From Candidatus Methanomethylicaceae archaeon (lineage in GTDB: Archaea > Thermoproteota > Methanomethylicia > Methanomethylicales > Methanomethylicaceae), in the NCBI GenBank assembly GCA_026414165.1, contig JAOAJN010000004.1, forward strand, positions 62,001 through 126,000: a stretch of 64,000 nucleotides of DNA, given 5' to 3'. A model generated the notes under the pieces. The model did not search any database and was not told where the DNA came from. It worked only from the letters and a program-made list of their open reading frames with translations. The position numbers and the translations under genes are program-made. Every line of letters begins with the position of its first letter. Position 1 is the stretch's first letter. Shown here piece by piece: positions 30,215-39,418 of the stretch.

Positions 30215-30778
30215 TTAGGTCTTGGAAAAATCCTCCCAACGCCTATAAAGACTATGTTTGATCCCAAGCTGGTCCAAGATCTTTCCGACCAAATGGTCCA
30301 CAAGCCCCTCTATAGTATTAGGTTTGTGATAAAAGCCTGGACATGCTGGCATAACCACAGCACCTGCCTCCGCTACTTTTAACATATTCTTTATGTGGAC
30401 TATATTTAGCGGCGTCTCTCTAATCACAAGTATTAGCTTTCTGCCCTCTTTGAGGGCTACGTCAGCAGCCCTCGTTACTAAAGACGAGGAGATCCCATTA
30501 GCAATACAACCCAAGGTCTTCATACTGCAAGGGACTACCACCATGGCGTCAAATATGTAGCTACCACTGGCCATGGGTGCCCTAAGATCGTAGTCCCTGT
30601 AAACCCTCCCAAATTTGGATAGGTCCTTATCACTGAACCCTGTTTCCTCTTCGAGTATTTGCAGCCCAGTCTTAGAGACTATCACTTTCACGTCGATCTT
30701 AGCTTCATGTAACTTTTCTAACAGCCTGAACCCATAAATGGCACCACTGGCCCCCGTGATGGCCAAGACAACTCTCAA
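30215..30778 (-). CDS. ubiX: Flavin prenyltransferase UbiX
   Basis: MRVVLAITGASGAIYGFRLLEKL; VVVPCSMKTLGCIANGISSSLVTRAADVALKEGRKLILVIRETPLN. Confidence 0.92.
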   Translation of the reverse strand: MRVVLAITGASGAIYGFRLLEKLHEAKIDVKVIVSKTGLQILEEETGFSDKDLSKFGRVYRDYDLRAPMASGSYIFDAMVVVPCSMKTLGCIANGISSSLVTRAADVALKEGRKLILVIRETPLNIVHIKNMLKVAEAGAVVMPACPGFYHKPNTIEGLVDHLVGKILDQLGIKHSLYRRWEDFSKT

Positions 30779-30855
30779 ATTGAATCCCTTACCATATCAA
30801 AAATTGATCATTAAGTTTTTAACCCTTTCCAACATTTTATGATCAGGTGCCGAGC

Positions 30856-31089
30856 ATGAATGGTGTAGTCGCCTACATGTTACTCGTTACTGACACTGGT
30901 AAGGAATATGAGGTAATAAAGGAAGTTAAAAAGATAAGCGGTATTTCGGAATGCAGGACGGTATATGGTGAGTTTGATGTATTCATAAGGGTCGAGGTTG
31001 CGGACTTCGTCTCCCTCGACGAAATTGTGACTCAGATCAGGCGCATTCCAGGAATCTTGCAGACAACGACTTTGGTGGCCTCACCATAG
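30856..31089 (+). CDS. Stand-alone Lrp/AsnC ligand-binding (RAM) domain protein
   Basis: MNGVVAYMLLVTDTGKEYEVIKEVKKISGISECRTVYGEFDVFIRVEV...IRRIPGILQTTTLV; no HTH. Confidence 0.82.
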   Translation: MNGVVAYMLLVTDTGKEYEVIKEVKKISGISECRTVYGEFDVFIRVEVADFVSLDEIVTQIRRIPGILQTTTLVASP

Positions 31090-31092
31090 GTC

Positions 31093-31722
31093 TTAAACTG
31101 CAAAGAATGACCAGACGAGCCAGATAACTGTACCGACCAAGATCGATAGCCTAACCTTGATCCACCACTTACCACTTAGACCTAGACCTTTAATCTTCCC
31201 TGAGAGCTTGGGCATCAAGCCGAATAATACAAACGGAAGCCCCAACCCAAGTGCATACATCAAAAGGACAATCCCCCTTGAGAACCCCTCACTTAATGTG
31301 AGGGCAAACATGGCTGTTGTAGTAAACAAAGGAACCGCGCATGGCGCAGCCACCAACATTAAAAGTAACCCAAATATAAAACCAGTAAAAACCCCTTTCT
31401 TTTGCGCTAACCAAGTCAGACTTAACGATCTTAAAATCCCAATTCCCAGACTGTCTATTATCAATAATACAATAAGGATCGTGGCTACAAGATAGAATAT
31501 TTTGAGACTTTGGACCGTTCCCACTAATGATAGTGCTAGACCCGCCCCACCTACCCCCACTATTATTCCGCTGTAAATTGCAAGCGTGCCTACCATGATC
31601 CCCACTTTGCTACTACCAAATAGAAATGCTATGTAGCTTGGAATTATTGGTAGTACACATGGACTTACTATGGACATCAGCCCCATTATGAAAGCAAAAA
31701 CCAAAAGGAAAGGATCCATCAC
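31093..31722 (-). CDS. ccdA: Cytochrome c biogenesis protein CcdA / DsbD-like transmembrane
   Basis: MSIVSPCVLPIIPSYIAFLFG...VAAPCAVPLFTTTAMFAL, multiple TM segments. Confidence 0.87.
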   Translation of the reverse strand: MMDPFLLVFAFIMGLMSIVSPCVLPIIPSYIAFLFGSSKVGIMVGTLAIYSGIIVGVGGAGLALSLVGTVQSLKIFYLVATILIVLLIIDSLGIGILRSLSLTWLAQKKGVFTGFIFGLLLMLVAAPCAVPLFTTTAMFALTLSEGFSRGIVLLMYALGLGLPFVLFGLMPKLSGKIKGLGLSGKWWIKVRLSILVGTVIWLVWSFFAV

Positions 31723-32198
31723 TTGATTCTCTCCAATTCCGCCCTTAGCGAACCCTCATCCAAATATCGCCCATCAAACCTTGAAACCACATTCCCCTCC
31801 CTGTCAGCAAATATCAAAGTCGGGACCTTGATTACCGACCAATCCTCAAAGATCTTCTCCGTGGAATTGCTGAGCAGAATGTAAACGAACTCCACATCTG
31901 TCCCATATTTCGGATAAACTGTGCTCAACACTCTGTCCTGCATCAAACAGGTTGGGCAACCCAATGATGAAAAATAGATCATTAGCGGTCTTTTCTCCTC
32001 CAAGGCTTTTATGATCTCTGGATGATCGGCTATGACTTTAGTACCTGGAAACCCGCTCTTGGGTAGGATATAATAAACTGTGCCTATCGTCAAGACAAAG
32101 ACCACTATTGCTATTAAAATTACTGCACGCCCTAATCCAACCTTTCCACGAATAAAGTTACAACAGCTTTCAGAAATGTTCATCAGCTCTATCGCCAA
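31719..32198 (-). CDS. Membrane-anchored thioredoxin-like protein
   Basis: N-terminal TM; YFSSLGCPTCLMQDRVLS CxxC; VPTLIFADREG; 4-nt overlap with ccdA. Confidence 0.82.
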   Translation of the reverse strand: MAIELMNISESCCNFIRGKVGLGRAVILIAIVVFVLTIGTVYYILPKSGFPGTKVIADHPEIIKALEEKRPLMIYFSSLGCPTCLMQDRVLSTVYPKYGTDVEFVYILLSNSTEKIFEDWSVIKVPTLIFADREGNVVSRFDGRYLDEGSLRAELERIK

Positions 32199-32208
32199 CT
32201 CTGGTATA

Positions 32209-33342
32209 TCAATCCTTTAAAAGGAATTCATCCAAAATCGATTTTGCTCTCTCCCTTCTTCTTTGATGTTCAATAAGGAATGCTGCGACCTTCTCAGCCA
32301 ATTGTCCCTTACACTCCCCACAGATCCTGTCCCCGCGCCTGCAAGCCTCATACGTCTCAGCAACTCTCTTGTCATCCTCGTCAAAAAGGTAATAGAGATA
32401 CCAGTAAACCACACAGACGTTTGGGTCTCCGCCTTTTTCTCTCTGTTCCTTCACGGTTGGCTGACCGCCTGTGAAGGCATTCCTTATCTTTTTCTTTGCC
32501 TCTTCGGGAGAGTCCGACAAGAATATACAGGTCTCCGGCATACTCGCGCTCATCTTTCCTCCTGCCCCAAGTCCTGGTATGAACTTGCTATAGATCCCTG
32601 CTGGTTTTCTGTATCCCAGTTTCGGCGCGACATCTCTGGTTATTCTCCAGTAGGGCTCCTGATCTATGGCACAGGGGATCAGAACATGTGCATCCGTTCC
32701 TTTGAGGATCTGTGGCAAAAAGCATGGCGCCGCTTGCATTGCGGGGAAGAATATAATTCCGATGTTAGAGCTCTCGGTGAAGCCAAAAGTCGCCCTCGCA
32801 GTAGAGAACGTAACATGTTTTGCCACTCTGACTGCAATGTTGTAGAGCTCCTTGGTGTAACTTAAATTGGTGAAGATTTTTGTCCTTTTGGGATCAAATC
32901 CGACAGCTATTATGTCCAGCAAGTTATCCTCAGTATACCTTTTTACCTCCTCAATGCTCATTCCTGGGTTAATCAAAAACTTCTCATCATCCGTCACTTG
33001 AAAATATAGATCTGCCTTGAACACGTCTTGAAGATACTTTGTGAAGATCCATGGAACCAGGTGGCCTAGATGAGTATATCCTGATGGGCCCCTCCCCGTA
33101 TACAGCACGGCCTCTAAACCCTTTTCATATGAGTCCACCCATTCGCCGAACTCCCTATGGGCAAAAAAGACATTTCTACGGAGCAACACATGCAGGTATC
33201 CTGCATGCCTCTCGATTCTCTTTATGAGCGCCTCATTGAGCGGCTCAACCCCAAACTCTCTAATCAACTCCTCATAGTCTACCTCGCCCCTGACCTCCCA
33301 GGGCGTAACTTTCGGTCCGCTATTTTGCATGAGGCTCACCAT
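32209..33342 (-). CDS. trpS: Tryptophanyl-tRNA synthetase
   Basis: YTGRGPSGYTHLGHLVPW (HIGH-like), KMSAS motif, QVTDDEKFL. Confidence 0.93.
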   Translation of the reverse strand: MVSLMQNSGPKVTPWEVRGEVDYEELIREFGVEPLNEALIKRIERHAGYLHVLLRRNVFFAHREFGEWVDSYEKGLEAVLYTGRGPSGYTHLGHLVPWIFTKYLQDVFKADLYFQVTDDEKFLINPGMSIEEVKRYTEDNLLDIIAVGFDPKRTKIFTNLSYTKELYNIAVRVAKHVTFSTARATFGFTESSNIGIIFFPAMQAAPCFLPQILKGTDAHVLIPCAIDQEPYWRITRDVAPKLGYRKPAGIYSKFIPGLGAGGKMSASMPETCIFLSDSPEEAKKKIRNAFTGGQPTVKEQREKGGDPNVCVVYWYLYYLFDEDDKRVAETYEACRRGDRICGECKGQLAEKVAAFLIEHQRRRERAKSILDEFLLKD

Positions 33343-33482
33343 GGCGCGGTGTGTCCACGCCCTTGATGGATAAAGACAAAACCTTATAATGATTGCGGTT
33401 GAACGCTATAAAACGACAACCCCCTTTGCAAAATGCCTTGAATATTAAATGATATATAACAGTGTATTGATTAAATCACCTC

Positions 33483-34157
33483 ATGAAGAAAATCTGTGAT
33501 TTTCACATGCACTCGCTATTTAGCGACGGAGAACTGATTCCGTCTGAGATAGCCAGGCGGACATATATCTTGAACAACCGAGCTATAGCCATCACGGATC
33601 ACGCCGACCTCTCCAACATTGAATCAATAATAAAAAAACTAGTTCTGGCCTCGGAATTCGTATCCAAATATTACTCACCTTCTGACTTCATACTCATCCC
33701 TGGCATAGAATTAACACATGTTCCGCCAAAGAGTATTCCTGTGCTAGCCAGAGAGGCAAAAAACCGCGGAGCAAAGATAGTGGTCGTTCATGGGGAAACG
33801 CCGGTTGAGCCAGTACAGCCTGGAACTAATATGGCTGCCTGCATGTGCCCAGATGTGGATATATTGGCGCACCCTGGTATGATCTCAGAGGATGCCATCT
33901 CCAGTGCTAAGGACAACGGGATCTTTCTAGAACTCTCCTACAGATGTGGGCACTGCCTTGGAAACGGTCGAGTTGCAAAACTTGCCTCAGCAATTGGTGC
34001 AAAACTCTTAGTGAACTCAGATGCACACAACATAGGCGATCACCTCTCGCCTGAAACCGCGCTCACTGTGGCTAGAGGGGCAGGTCTCAACGAATCTGAG
34101 GCTGAAACTGTACTCTTCAAAAATCCTGAGATATTATTGAAGAAGATCGATCTTTGA
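33483..34157 (+). CDS. PHP-domain phosphoesterase
   Basis: DFHMHSLFSDGELIPSEIARR; AITDHADLSN; ILAHPGMI; NSDAHN. Confidence 0.87.
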   Translation: MKKICDFHMHSLFSDGELIPSEIARRTYILNNRAIAITDHADLSNIESIIKKLVLASEFVSKYYSPSDFILIPGIELTHVPPKSIPVLAREAKNRGAKIVVVHGETPVEPVQPGTNMAACMCPDVDILAHPGMISEDAISSAKDNGIFLELSYRCGHCLGNGRVAKLASAIGAKLLVNSDAHNIGDHLSPETALTVARGAGLNESEAETVLFKNPEILLKKIDL

Positions 34158-34166
34158 AACTTCGTC

Positions 34167-35372
34167 TCAATTAAAGCTCAGTCCGTATTTTTTTGCTATC
34201 TCAAAGAAGGCATCCCTAACATACCTTATCTGATCCCAAGTCAACCCATAGGTATTGAACTTGAAGTGCTTCGTCAATCCTGGCTGTATCCCGACGATCT
34301 TCCAATCTCTCAACTCATCATACAAGAAATACCCCTTCCTTTTGTGTGTTAGGGAGACTTTGTAGAAACCCTCCGTCTCCATATGTGTTAATGTATGCAT
34401 CTTCGGTCTGATCCCTAGTTGCCTCATCCCCTCGATCCTCTCCAGCTCCGATACAAGGTATCTGACCTTTTCGATCTCTTCGCCCCACCTCTCTACTCTG
34501 CTCACAACTTCAGGAAAAGATGCCATCAATGTAATGAGGGGTGCTCCCATCACCGTGCAGCCAAGCATGGCAAGTTCCTTTGCTGCAAACTTCCTCTTTG
34601 TTAGATCTCCTTCTATCTTTGAGCGAGCTGTGAGTTTCTCTTCCAAGGACTTGTTGAACGCAAGTATTCCTGTAGGGGCACTAGCCGCCCAGCTCTTGTG
34701 TCCGCTGCTAGTTATTATGTCCGCGCCCAACTCCTTACCGTTCACTGGCATTACGCCTGCGGTGTAGGCACAATTCAATATGAAAGGTATGCCGTATTCT
34801 TTTGCTATCTTACTGACAATTTTTGCATCATTCAGGTTGCCGTATAGGTAGTCAACATGGGTCAAAAGTACGACTGCTGGTAGTTTACCACACTCTTTTT
34901 TCACTTCCTCGATCTTTGTAACATATTCGTTTAAATCAACCCTGAATTCAGGAGGACCGCTATTTGGCACTTCTTTGACCTTCATATCGGCCAGTTCTGC
35001 CGCAATATAGCTTGAATAATGGGCTGTGCTATCCAGCACTACATAGTCTCCTGGTCTTCCAAGCATCCTGAACGCTATGAACTTCGCCTCCCTACAGCGA
35101 GTTACAACCCTGGCAACATCCATGCCCAAGAATTCAGCAAGATCCTTGTAAAAATCTTGGATGGGCGGATTTGTTATCATGTCAAGCCTTGCGGTCTTCG
35201 GAGGGCACCAGTCACATGTTGAGTAACCGTCCCCAAACTCTAAGATGGCTCTCATCGCCTCTTCGGTGAGAACCCCACCACGCTGTATGGGCTGGAGGTT
35301 TATGTAATCTTCCTCCGCAAAGTCCCTCTTTAAACCTTTGTATTTTTCCAGCCTTTCCTTAGGTATTTTCAT
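34167..35372 (-). CDS. pscS: O-phospho-L-seryl-tRNA:Cys-tRNA synthase (SepCysS)
   Basis: NLQPIQRGGVLTEEAMRAILEFGDGYSTCDWC; SGHKSWAASAPTGILAF PLP-lysine region. Confidence 0.92.
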   Translation of the reverse strand: MKIPKERLEKYKGLKRDFAEEDYINLQPIQRGGVLTEEAMRAILEFGDGYSTCDWCPPKTARLDMITNPPIQDFYKDLAEFLGMDVARVVTRCREAKFIAFRMLGRPGDYVVLDSTAHYSSYIAAELADMKVKEVPNSGPPEFRVDLNEYVTKIEEVKKECGKLPAVVLLTHVDYLYGNLNDAKIVSKIAKEYGIPFILNCAYTAGVMPVNGKELGADIITSSGHKSWAASAPTGILAFNKSLEEKLTARSKIEGDLTKRKFAAKELAMLGCTVMGAPLITLMASFPEVVSRVERWGEEIEKVRYLVSELERIEGMRQLGIRPKMHTLTHMETEGFYKVSLTHKRKGYFLYDELRDWKIVGIQPGLTKHFKFNTYGLTWDQIRYVRDAFFEIAKKYGLSFN

Positions 35373-35545
35373 TTTTCTATCCCTTCTCTGAGTTTATCGA
35401 GGCGACTCCTTGCACTATCCAACGACCTAATGATCTCTTCTTTTTGACTCTCGCTCATTCGATGGTCCGGAGAGGTTTTTCTTAACAAAGTTAAAATTTT
35501 TATTAAATCTCCAATAATCTCCTTAAGATCAGAGCTTATTCCCAT
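35369..35545 (-). CDS. Small helical protein (58 aa) coupled to SepCysS
   Basis: MGISSDLKEIIGDLIKILTLLRKTSPDHRMSESQKEEIIRSLDSARSRLDKLREGIEK; ATGA overlap with the SepCysS start. ORF-track N-terminus is artefactual (reads through tRNA). Confidence 0.65.
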   Translation of the reverse strand: MGISSDLKEIIGDLIKILTLLRKTSPDHRMSESQKEEIIRSLDSARSRLDKLREGIEK

Positions 35546-35556
35546 ATAATCACCGA

Positions 35557-35632
35557 TGGAGCCAGGGTGAGGATTCGAACCCCAGTGTAGCGGGTCTGCA
35601 GCCCGCCGCCTAAACCGCTCGGCCACCCTGGC
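35557..35632 (-). tRNA. tRNA-Cys (GCA) with encoded CCA
   Basis: GCCAGGG...GCGGGCTGCAGACCCGC...GGGGTTCGAATCCTC...CCCTGGC-T-CCA; anticodon GCA, U73. Confidence 0.93.
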
Positions 35633-35699
35633 TTATCCTCAAATTCTGGGAGCGTAAATATTTATTTCTTTACCTATCTCAGAAGATATGGCGAGATAA

Positions 35700-36446
35700 A
35701 TGGAATCAGGGGATCGCGAACTAATCAGATATAGCCGCCAGATGATGATTCGTGGTTTTGGGTTGGATGGTCAGAAAAAGTTATTCTCCGCCAAGGTTGC
35801 GGTCGCTGGTGTAGGGGGGCTTGGGAGCCCTGCATCATTTTATCTTGTAGCTGCAGGTATAGGTTATCTCCGCCTAATAGATTGCGATGTTGTCGAACTC
35901 TCTAATCTTAACAGGCAGATCATTCATTGGAGCAACGACATAGATCGACCAAAGGTCGAATCTGCCGCAATGAAACTTTCGCTCCTTAACCCTAACGTGC
36001 GTATCGACGCCATAAATGAAAAGATTACTGGAGAAAACATTGACGACCTGATGAAGGGAGTCGACATAATAGTAGATGGCCAGGACAACCTCCAGACCCG
36101 CATGATTATCAACGAATTTGCCGTAAAAAACAATGTGCCGTACATCTATGCCGCAGTTTACGGAATGGAAGGTTATCTTATGACAATAATTCCTCATAAA
36201 GGACCCTGTTTAAAATGTTTGTATCCTGGCGAACCTCCTAAGCCAGAACGGTTCCCCGTCTTGGGCACGACTCCGGGCGTGATTGGGTGTCTTGAAGCGA
36301 CTGAGGCGATAAAGCTGATTACAGGAATAGGAAACCCTGCCATGGGACGACTTTTAGTCTACGATGGGGCAGAAATGCGTTTCCAAGAAATCTCCATAAA
36401 AAGAAATCCAAACTGTCCAATCTGCGGCCAAAATCCGCAAAAATGA
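35700..36446 (+). CDS. ThiF/MoeB/HesA family E1-like adenylyltransferase
   Basis: VAVAGVGGLGSPASFYLVAAGIGYLRLIDCDVVELSNLNRQIIH; CLKCLYPG...CPICG zinc site. Confidence 0.92.
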   Translation: MESGDRELIRYSRQMMIRGFGLDGQKKLFSAKVAVAGVGGLGSPASFYLVAAGIGYLRLIDCDVVELSNLNRQIIHWSNDIDRPKVESAAMKLSLLNPNVRIDAINEKITGENIDDLMKGVDIIVDGQDNLQTRMIINEFAVKNNVPYIYAAVYGMEGYLMTIIPHKGPCLKCLYPGEPPKPERFPVLGTTPGVIGCLEATEAIKLITGIGNPAMGRLLVYDGAEMRFQEISIKRNPNCPICGQNPQK

Positions 36447-36480
36447 CTAAGACAATAGAGTAAAAAAGAAAAGAAGGGTT

Positions 36481-36846
36481 TTACTCTACGAAGAACTTCC
36501 CTGTCTTTTTGAGCAGTTTCATCTGTGCAGTCTTCAACGCTATCTCTTCGCGCCTTGCCTCTTCCTCTATGCTCCTGGGTTGTCTTTGCAACTCCCTCTC
36601 CTCAAGACCGCAAGAACCGTCGGGTAGTAGCGCCCTTCTCTCGCAGAATGCATAATTGCATTTTGCTGCTACGCAGTAATCGCCGACCCAGTTACAGTAT
36701 GGGGGAGCATCGGACTGCATTTTTCTATCCCAGGGATTTCCTCTCTGACCGCCGTATTGCTGGGGGTATCTGGATCTTATTTGCAAAGCCCTTTGCCCAC
36801 ACCTAAAGTGGGGACAAGTCGCCTCACAATTTCGCCTACCTTTCAA
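36481..36846 (-). CDS. Cys-rich hypothetical protein
   Basis: CEATCPHFRCGQ...PPYCNWVGDYCVAAKCNYAFCERR...GSCG, 8 Cys; C-terminal charged helix. Confidence 0.6.
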   Translation of the reverse strand: MKGRRNCEATCPHFRCGQRALQIRSRYPQQYGGQRGNPWDRKMQSDAPPYCNWVGDYCVAAKCNYAFCERRALLPDGSCGLEERELQRQPRSIEEEARREEIALKTAQMKLLKKTGKFFVE

Positions 36847-37067
36847 GTCTAAAACCTCGATTTTTGGGTAGTTCTTGTTCGCATTTTCACCACAGTCAAA
36901 AGTTCAGATAATTATTCAGCATTCTCGTAAATAAACCTTATCTCCGCACTCTTGATTCAAAGCCCATTTTCATTCCCAATAATCGCCTCCTTTAAAACAC
37001 TGAAGAAATTATATGCTCTAAGTAAGCATAGCTACCCTTTAAAATTAGGAAAGACTAACTATTTTTC

Positions 37068-37268
37068 ATGCGACTCGCTATTATTATTCTTGGGGAAATA
37101 TTGCTTTTAAGTGCCTCAATACTAGTCTTCAGAAGCGTATGGGCCCTGCTTGATGAATACTTAGGAAAATCCAATTTAGAATTATTGTTGATAGTCGGCT
37201 TGATTTTAACTGCCATAGGCTTAGTTATTATTAACTACGAGGTTAAATGTGAATTAGAAAAGAAATAA
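37068..37268 (+). CDS. Small two-TM membrane protein
   Basis: 66 aa, two hydrophobic segments. Confidence 0.45.
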   Translation: MRLAIIILGEILLLSASILVFRSVWALLDEYLGKSNLELLLIVGLILTAIGLVIINYEVKCELEKK

Positions 37269-37363
37269 GCCCTCTTACCAACTTGAAGATTAAGAAACAA
37301 AAAATTAAAATTATAAAAATCATTATTTAGTTTATATAAAAATTAAATTATCATTTTAGAAAT

Positions 37364-37846
37364 TTATCTCTTATATCCTATCTTCCTCAAGAATCTTATC
37401 CGCTCCTCCTTATCCGAATCGCTCTCGACACCCTTTGGCGAACTGCCGTCTATTATCCCGAGCACCCCCCTTCCCTGTTCAGTCTCAGCAATTATGAGTT
37501 CCACAGGGTTTGCCGTTGCGCAGAAGATGTTACAGACCTCCTGTACATTTTTCAGCGCGTTGAGAACATTGATTGGATAAGCCTCTCTCAGAAATACCAC
37601 AAATACATGCCCTGCTCCTATCTCCCTACAAGCCGTCACGGCCGCCTCTTTGAGCTCTTCGTCATTTCCATCATACCTAATCAAACAGGCGCCGGAGGCC
37701 TCGCAGAAAGCAACTCCGAACTTGGCCTTAGGCGCTGTTGTTGTAATCGCCTCATATATGTCCTCAACACTCTTAATGAAATGAGTCTGCCCCACTATAA
37801 CATTTGAATCTTTTGGCATTTTCAGTTTGACCACTTTAATTTCCAT
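37364..37846 (-). CDS. Adenosine-specific kinase family protein
   Basis: MEIKVVKLKMPKDSNVIVGQTHFIKSVEDIYEAITTTAPKAKFGVAFCEASGACLIRYDGND; start reset to 37846. Confidence 0.85.
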   Translation of the reverse strand: MEIKVVKLKMPKDSNVIVGQTHFIKSVEDIYEAITTTAPKAKFGVAFCEASGACLIRYDGNDEELKEAAVTACREIGAGHVFVVFLREAYPINVLNALKNVQEVCNIFCATANPVELIIAETEQGRGVLGIIDGSSPKGVESDSDKEERIRFLRKIGYKR

Positions 37847-37905
37847 TTTCTCCCCTCCATGAAAATTATTGCGCAAGAAATATAAATTCTTGGACCTATT
37901 GGCTG

Positions 37906-38409
37906 TTGGTGGATTTTTTGAGATTTGCGCTTTACGACTTTGAGATGCAAGTCCCGAATGAGTGGAAGCTCTCCATTGACAGGAAATCACAATATGGTGC
38001 TGGAATAATCAGCTTCTCCACACCAAATGGATCAACGCTAGATATAATATGGGAAAATCTTGAGAAGCATAGGTCAAAGAGTCCCACAGTGGAAGACTTT
38101 CTAAATAACTACGTTGAAGAGATGAAGAAGAACAAGAATGTAAAATCAATAGACTTCACCAAAGAGGCTCCAATAAAAAATGAGGAACACGAATCAATAC
38201 CCCACGAATTCACTTACGTTTACAAGCAACCTTTTAGCAAGACTGTATCTATGAGAATCGTCAGCAAATGCCTTTATTGTCTCCGCTCAAATAGGTTTAT
38301 AATTGTTTACTCCCGCTTTGATCCAAAAAAGGAAAATCCGGACGAAGCAGTTATAAGGGATGCTATTAAGAGTTTCGATTGCTGCTGCACAAAAAACACT
38401 AAACCTTAA
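37906..38409 (+). CDS. Unknown-family protein A (paralog of 38908..39387), C-terminal CCC motif
   Basis: Shares ...VPNEWKLSI..., TVEDFLNNYVEEMK, NRFIIVY, IKSFDCCC with the downstream paralog. Confidence 0.7.
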   Translation: MVDFLRFALYDFEMQVPNEWKLSIDRKSQYGAGIISFSTPNGSTLDIIWENLEKHRSKSPTVEDFLNNYVEEMKKNKNVKSIDFTKEAPIKNEEHESIPHEFTYVYKQPFSKTVSMRIVSKCLYCLRSNRFIIVYSRFDPKKENPDEAVIRDAIKSFDCCCTKNTKP

Positions 38410-38447
38410 AAAGTCGCTATATACAAATAAAGTCTAAGGGATGAATT

Positions 38448-38885
38448 ATGTACAAAACAATAATGGTTGGGGTAGACGGATCAAAACCCGCGGAGAAGGC
38501 TTTTGAAGTTGCAGTAGACTTAGCAAAAAGGTATGACGCGCGCCTCCTTATTGTGTCGATTTACTCCCCTCCGGCAATTGCTTTATTGGGCGATATTCCT
38601 CCTTACCCGCCAACAGTGCCAAAAGAGGTAGCTGAAAAGATTGAGCCACTTCTAAAGAAGTACGAGGAAAAAGCTAAGAAAGAGGGCATTAAGGTCGTAG
38701 AATCTAAGATCGTACCAACGTGGGACAACCCTGGTGCTGGCTTCGTTACCGAGGCAGAGAAGCAAGGCTGCGCATTAACTGTGATAGGCTCTCGAGGACT
38801 GACTGGCGTAAAGCGTGCACTTCTTGGCAGCGTCGCCGAATACATAGTCAAAAATGCCCACTGTAGCGTACACATCGTACGCTAA
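38448..38885 (+). CDS. Universal stress protein UspA family
   Basis: MVGVDGSKPAEKAFEVAVDLAKRYDARLLIVSIY; TVIGSRGLTGVKRALLGSVAEYIVKNAHCSVHIV. Confidence 0.92.
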   Translation: MYKTIMVGVDGSKPAEKAFEVAVDLAKRYDARLLIVSIYSPPAIALLGDIPPYPPTVPKEVAEKIEPLLKKYEEKAKKEGIKVVESKIVPTWDNPGAGFVTEAEKQGCALTVIGSRGLTGVKRALLGSVAEYIVKNAHCSVHIVR

Positions 38886-38907
38886 CACTTTTTTTGGTAG
38901 GTTTTTT

Positions 38908-39387
38908 ATGCTATTTCAGATTTATGGACTACAGCTGGATATCCCAAAGGAATACAAAATTATCCTATGGAAGGACTCGGTTTTCTATGAAGGAACCGTG
39001 GAAATACATGCCAATGTTGGCAATATGATAAAGATGGACTGGAACGATCTCACTAAGATCCTGCAAAAATATCCCACACCGGAAGATTTCTTCAAGGAAA
39101 ACATCGAGCGGATAAAAGAGGACCCTGATATTATAGATCCAAAACTAGAAACTTATACTTGGAGCGGCGACTCAGAACATGCATATTATTTTCACAAGTT
39201 GTCATATAGAGCTGTAAGAAAATTTCCGAGAAAGGAGATCTCTGATTACATTATGGGGTTAGGCGTATTCTGCAAGAACTCGAATCGTTTCATACTATTA
39301 CAGTATCGGCCACCAGAAAAGAGCCCCGATATTGGCGAGAAGGCACTTGAAATAATAAAGTCCTTCAAGTGTCGATGCGAAGAATGA
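38908..39387 (+). CDS. Unknown-family protein B (paralog of 37906..38409), C-terminal CRC motif
   Basis: DIPKEYKII..., TPEDFFKENIERIK, NRFILLQY, IKSFKCRC; start set to Met at 38908. Confidence 0.7.
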   Translation: MLFQIYGLQLDIPKEYKIILWKDSVFYEGTVEIHANVGNMIKMDWNDLTKILQKYPTPEDFFKENIERIKEDPDIIDPKLETYTWSGDSEHAYYFHKLSYRAVRKFPRKEISDYIMGLGVFCKNSNRFILLQYRPPEKSPDIGEKALEIIKSFKCRCEE

Positions 39388-39418
39388 TTAAAATATCAAA
39401 ATTAGGTTTATCTCTTGG

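Noticed and set aside
35700-36446. E1-like protein plus JAMM (52244) as an archaeal ubiquitin-like operon
   Set aside because: Genes are about 16 kb apart with no Ubl or E2 nearby; the E1-like protein fits ordinary MoeB/ThiF.
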